NCBI GenBank assembly: GCA_009702955.1
Contig: WLHA01000047.1
Coordinates: forward strand, 1-7,531
DNA: 7,531 nt
DNA from: Actinomycetota bacterium
Lineage (GTDB): Bacteria > Actinomycetota > Acidimicrobiia > IMCC26256
Direction of reading: 5' to 3'
Made by a program: the position numbers and the translations under genes. The notes under the pieces are model-generated. The model worked only from the letters and a program-made list of their open reading frames with translations. It ran no database searches and had not been told where the DNA came from. Position 1 is the stretch's first letter. The number at the start of each line of letters is the position of its first letter. This document shows positions 5,231-7,531 of the stretch, piece after piece.

Positions 5231-6391
5231 ATGCGCGTGTTGCGGTATTTAACGGCCGGAGAATCTCACGGCCCCGCTCTCGTTGTGGTGCTTGAGGGGC
5301 TACCAGCAGGGCTTCCAGTAACCATTGAAGAGGTAAGCGATGAGCTTGGTCGCCGCCGACTTGGTTACGGGCGTGGACCTCGGATGCATTTCGAACGTGA
5401 TGAGGTTGAGTTTCTATCCGGAGTGCGTCACGGAGTAACCCTCGGTTCGCCTCTATCTATTTTGATTCGTAATACAGAGTGGCCTAAGTGGGAAGAGGAG
5501 ATGGGCTCGGCGCCAGGAGCAACTACAAAGCCGCTTCACCAGCCACGCCCAGGGCATGCCGACTTAATCGGAATGCAGAAATACGGATTTACCGATGCGC
5601 GAAATGTGTTGGAGCGTGCAAGTGCGCGCGAGACCGCTGCGCGAGTCGCTGCAGGTGCAATCGCAAAAGCATTGCTTCGTGAAATTGGTACAACTGTCAT
5701 TAGTCACGTTGTTCGCATGGGGGAGGCCACCGTCAGCGATGGAGCTGCTACCCCTGGACCAGAGGATCTTGAGGCCATCGACGCATCGCCGGTGCGCTGC
5801 TTCGATAAATCAAGCGAGGCCGCAATGATCGCAGCAGTTGAGGGCGCCTCGAAGGCAGGAGACTCACTCGGGGGAATTGTCGAGGTACTTGGTTTCGGAG
5901 TTACTCCAGGCCTCGGATCCCATGTGCATTGGGATCGCAAGATTGACGGACTACTCGCTCAAGCATTGATGAGTATCCAGGCAATGAAAGCCGTCGAGAT
6001 TGGTGATGGATGGGCGATTGCTGCGCGTCGCGGTAGCGAGGCGCATGACGAGATTCTCTGGGATGAAGCCTCTGGTTACCACCGTGGTTCACATCGCGCC
6101 GGAGGTACCGAGGGCGGCATGACGACCGGAGATCTTCTAGTGGCGCGAGTAGCCATGAAACCGCTGGCATCTCTCAACAAACCAATTCTCAAGACTGTCG
6201 ATACTGAGACTAAGGCTGAGACCGTCTCCTTTAAAGAGCGCACAGACGTAACAGCTGTTCCTGCAGCGGGCGTAGTTGCCGAGACAATGACCGCTTTGGT
6301 CCTCGCAGCTGAGGTTGGGAGAAAGTTCGGCGGAGACTCACTCGTAGAGCTCCGTCGCAATCACGACTCCTACATCGCATCGCTTAAGTAA
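5231..6391 (+). CDS. aroC: Chorismate synthase
   Basis: This cytoplasmic enzyme converts 5-enolpyruvylshikimate-3-phosphate to chorismate, the last step of the shikimate pathway, and needs reduced FMN. The 386-residue protein is full length. Diagnostic segments are T-A-G-E-S-H-G-P at 8-15 with His13, then G-R-R-R-L-G-Y-G-R-G-P-R-M (40-52). R-P-G-H-A-D at 106-111 carries the second conserved histidine, His109, and R-A-S-A-R-E-T-A follows at 129-136. Near the end are H-R-A-G-G-T-E-G-G-M-T-T-G (288-300) and the stretch from K310 through N-K-P-I-L-K-T-V-D. ATG 5231 is given as the start, with GTG 5237 as an alternative better supported by the ribosome binding site. The gene is 15 nt upstream of aroK and probably heads an aro operon. 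Nothing in it looks abnormal. Confidence 0.97.
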   Translation: MRVLRYLTAGESHGPALVVVLEGLPAGLPVTIEEVSDELGRRRLGYGRGPRMHFERDEVEFLSGVRHGVTLGSPLSILIRNTEWPKWEEEMGSAPGATTKPLHQPRPGHADLIGMQKYGFTDARNVLERASARETAARVAAGAIAKALLREIGTTVISHVVRMGEATVSDGAATPGPEDLEAIDASPVRCFDKSSEAAMIAAVEGASKAGDSLGGIVEVLGFGVTPGLGSHVHWDRKIDGLLAQALMSIQAMKAVEIGDGWAIAARRGSEAHDEILWDEASGYHRGSHRAGGTEGGMTTGDLLVARVAMKPLASLNKPILKTVDTETKAETVSFKERTDVTAVPAAGVVAETMTALVLAAEVGRKFGGDSLVELRRNHDSYIASLK

Positions 6392-6406
6392 CCGGGGAGT
6401 ATTTAG

Positions 6407-6949
6407 GTGTCCGAGGAATCCTCTGAGCGCCATTTGGTACTCGTAGGCCTAATGGGCTCGGGTAAGTCAAGCGTTGGCGCTCTCTGTGCAAAACGCCTAG
6501 GGCGCAAATTTGTAGACACGGATCACATGGTTGAAGCATCTGCTGGAATCTCCGTTGCACGTATTTTTGCAACGCGCGGAGAGAACGAATTTCGTGAGCT
6601 AGAGCGCGTAGCGGTATCCGCGGCATCTGCGTCAGAGGTTCCCCTAGTGATCTCCTGCGGGGGAGGGGTAGCGATTGACCCCGTTAACAGGCAAGCGCTT
6701 CGCGAGTCGGGTTACGTAGTTTGGTTAGACGCGCCAATACCTGAATTAGCGGAGAGGGCCACCCGAAAGAGTGGAGCGCGCCCCTTGCTCGCAGAGGGCG
6801 ATCCAGTAGCAACCCTCAAGGCTCTTGCAGAGGTACGTTATGGGGCATACGAATCCATGGCTGATGTGCGGATCGACACCGCAGGGCTAGCAGTCTCAGC
6901 GGTTGCTGACCTAGTAATTGAGGCTTTTATTAAGGCTATTACGGAATGA
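6407..6949 (+). CDS. aroK: Shikimate kinase
   Basis: This cytoplasmic enzyme phosphorylates shikimate at the 3-hydroxyl using ATP. The 180-residue protein is normal for the family. The Walker A loop is G-L-M-G-S-G-K-S-S at residues 14-22. D-T-D at 37-39 supplies magnesium and shikimate contacts. E-x-E-F-R (59-63) contains the shikimate-binding arginine. C-G-G-G-V-A (84-89) is the Walker B-like glycine motif. The lid has A-R-P-L-L with Arg125. The start is GTG 6407, seven bases after GGGGAG, and the aroC stop is 15 nt upstream. aroB begins 13 nt after its stop, so the three aro genes are very likely cotranscribed. Confidence 0.96.
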   Translation: MSEESSERHLVLVGLMGSGKSSVGALCAKRLGRKFVDTDHMVEASAGISVARIFATRGENEFRELERVAVSAASASEVPLVISCGGGVAIDPVNRQALRESGYVVWLDAPIPELAERATRKSGARPLLAEGDPVATLKALAEVRYGAYESMADVRIDTAGLAVSAVADLVIEAFIKAITE

Positions 6950-6962
6950 TGGTGCAGAACCG

Positions 6963-7531
6963 ATGACGATTCACAGAGTAGGCGTCGCGTTAGAGCCTGC
7001 CTATGACATCCACATAGGGGCAGGCGCTCTAGATCTAGTACCCGAGATGCTCAGTCGCCGCCGTCGTGTGGCGATCGTGTCACAGGCTGCAATCGCTGAC
7101 CTATACCTAGATTCGATTAGGTCTGGATTGGCTAACTCTGAGGTTTTTCTCATAGGTGACGGGGAGGAGGCCAAGTCGCTCTCTACCGTTGAGGGTCTCT
7201 GTCGGAACTTCGCAGAGTTCGGTCTCCTTCGAGGTGATGTTGTGGTTGCTCTAGGTGGAGGCGTAGTTGGTGACACTGCAGGATTTGCTGCCTCTGTTTA
7301 CTACCGAGGTGTAGATGTTCTGCAGGTCCCTACCTCGTTGCTTGCACAAGTTGATGCCGCTATCGGGGGTAAAACCGCAGTCAATATTCCAGAGGGAAAG
7401 AACCTTATTGGGGCTTTTCATCAGCCCATTGCAGTTGTCTCTGATACGGATACCCTCGCATCGCTCTCTCCTCGCGAGTATCGAAGCGGCCTCGGAGAGA
7501 TTGCCAAATATGCTTTGATCTCTGATAACGA
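6963..7531 (+). CDS. aroB: 3-dehydroquinate synthase, N-terminal part (3' end outside window)
   Basis: This enzyme converts DAHP to 3-dehydroquinate, the second step of the shikimate pathway, using NAD and a divalent metal. An open frame from ATG 6963 runs off the right edge with 189 residues visible, roughly half of a typical AroB. Clear landmarks are G-D-G-E-E-A-K-S (65-72), the NAD-binding G-G-G-V-V-G-D-T-A-G-F-A-A-S (98-111), Y-Y-R-G-V (113-117), V-P-T-S-L-L-A-Q-V-D-A-A-I-G-G-K-T-A-V-N (122-141), K-N-L-I-G-A-F-H-Q-P and G-L-G-E-I-A-K-Y. Glu179 in the last motif is probably a metal ligand. An ATG pair at 6946 and 6949 opens a frame that stops after six codons, so ATG 6963 is the first usable start. 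Its ribosome binding site is weak, which fits translational coupling to aroK. Confidence 0.95.
   Translation, partial: MTIHRVGVALEPAYDIHIGAGALDLVPEMLSRRRRVAIVSQAAIADLYLDSIRSGLANSEVFLIGDGEEAKSLSTVEGLCRNFAEFGLLRGDVVVALGGGVVGDTAGFAASVYYRGVDVLQVPTSLLAQVDAAIGGKTAVNIPEGKNLIGAFHQPIAVVSDTDTLASLSPREYRSGLGEIAKYALISDN

Overview
The window reads as an ordinary chromosomal segment of a monoderm, mid-GC actinobacterium (Actinomycetota). It carries a type IV pilus (T4P) assembly cluster followed by shikimate-pathway genes, and every gene lies on the + strand. The phylum call rests on three things: actinobacterial-style AroC, AroK and AroB sequences, frequent GTG starts, and a prepilin peptidase lying near aroC-aroK-aroB, a neighbourhood I recall from Streptomyces and Mycobacterium. 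I cannot name the class; Acidimicrobiia or Thermoleophilia-like lineages are guesses.

Layout. Positions 2-148 are the 3' end of a pilin-like gene. A gap holding a strong 12-bp stem-loop (188-215) follows, then a complete type IV prepilin gene (312-839) and a prepilin peptidase, pilD (912-1679). The two pilins are paralogues: their C-termini share a two-cysteine loop of identical length and a W-S-x-x-W end. An array of seven 16-17 bp tandem repeats (1672-1788) begins inside the last codons of pilD and fills much of the next gap, which ends in a candidate promoter.

A second, tightly packed unit follows: a small excisionase/MerR-type HTH protein (1934-2152), a 579-residue protein that fuses PilM to PilN in one frame (2137-3876), PilO (3873-4556), and a membrane-anchored PilP/GspC-like protein (4567-5109). 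The first three genes overlap and the last follows after 10 nt, so they are probably one translationally coupled operon. It would encode the inner alignment complex: cytoplasmic actin-like PilM, the bitopic PilN/PilO pair and a PilP-like partner. The two pilins and PilD supply the fibre subunits and their processing enzyme. No PilB/PilT ATPase, PilC platform or secretin is visible; they may lie upstream of the window.

After a 121-nt AT-richer gap with overlapping inverted repeats come aroC (5231-6391), aroK (6407-6949) and aroB (6963 to the window end, truncated). They encode the chorismate-forming, shikimate-phosphorylating and 3-dehydroquinate-forming enzymes.

The most interesting features are the PilM-PilN fusion, Ser/Thr/Gly 'TGSTG' segments shared by three consecutive pilus proteins, the repeat array that runs over the pilD stop codon, the paired pilins with an intervening stem-loop, and a small HTH gene overlapping pilM. 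I see no defence system, mobile element, CRISPR array or RNA gene.
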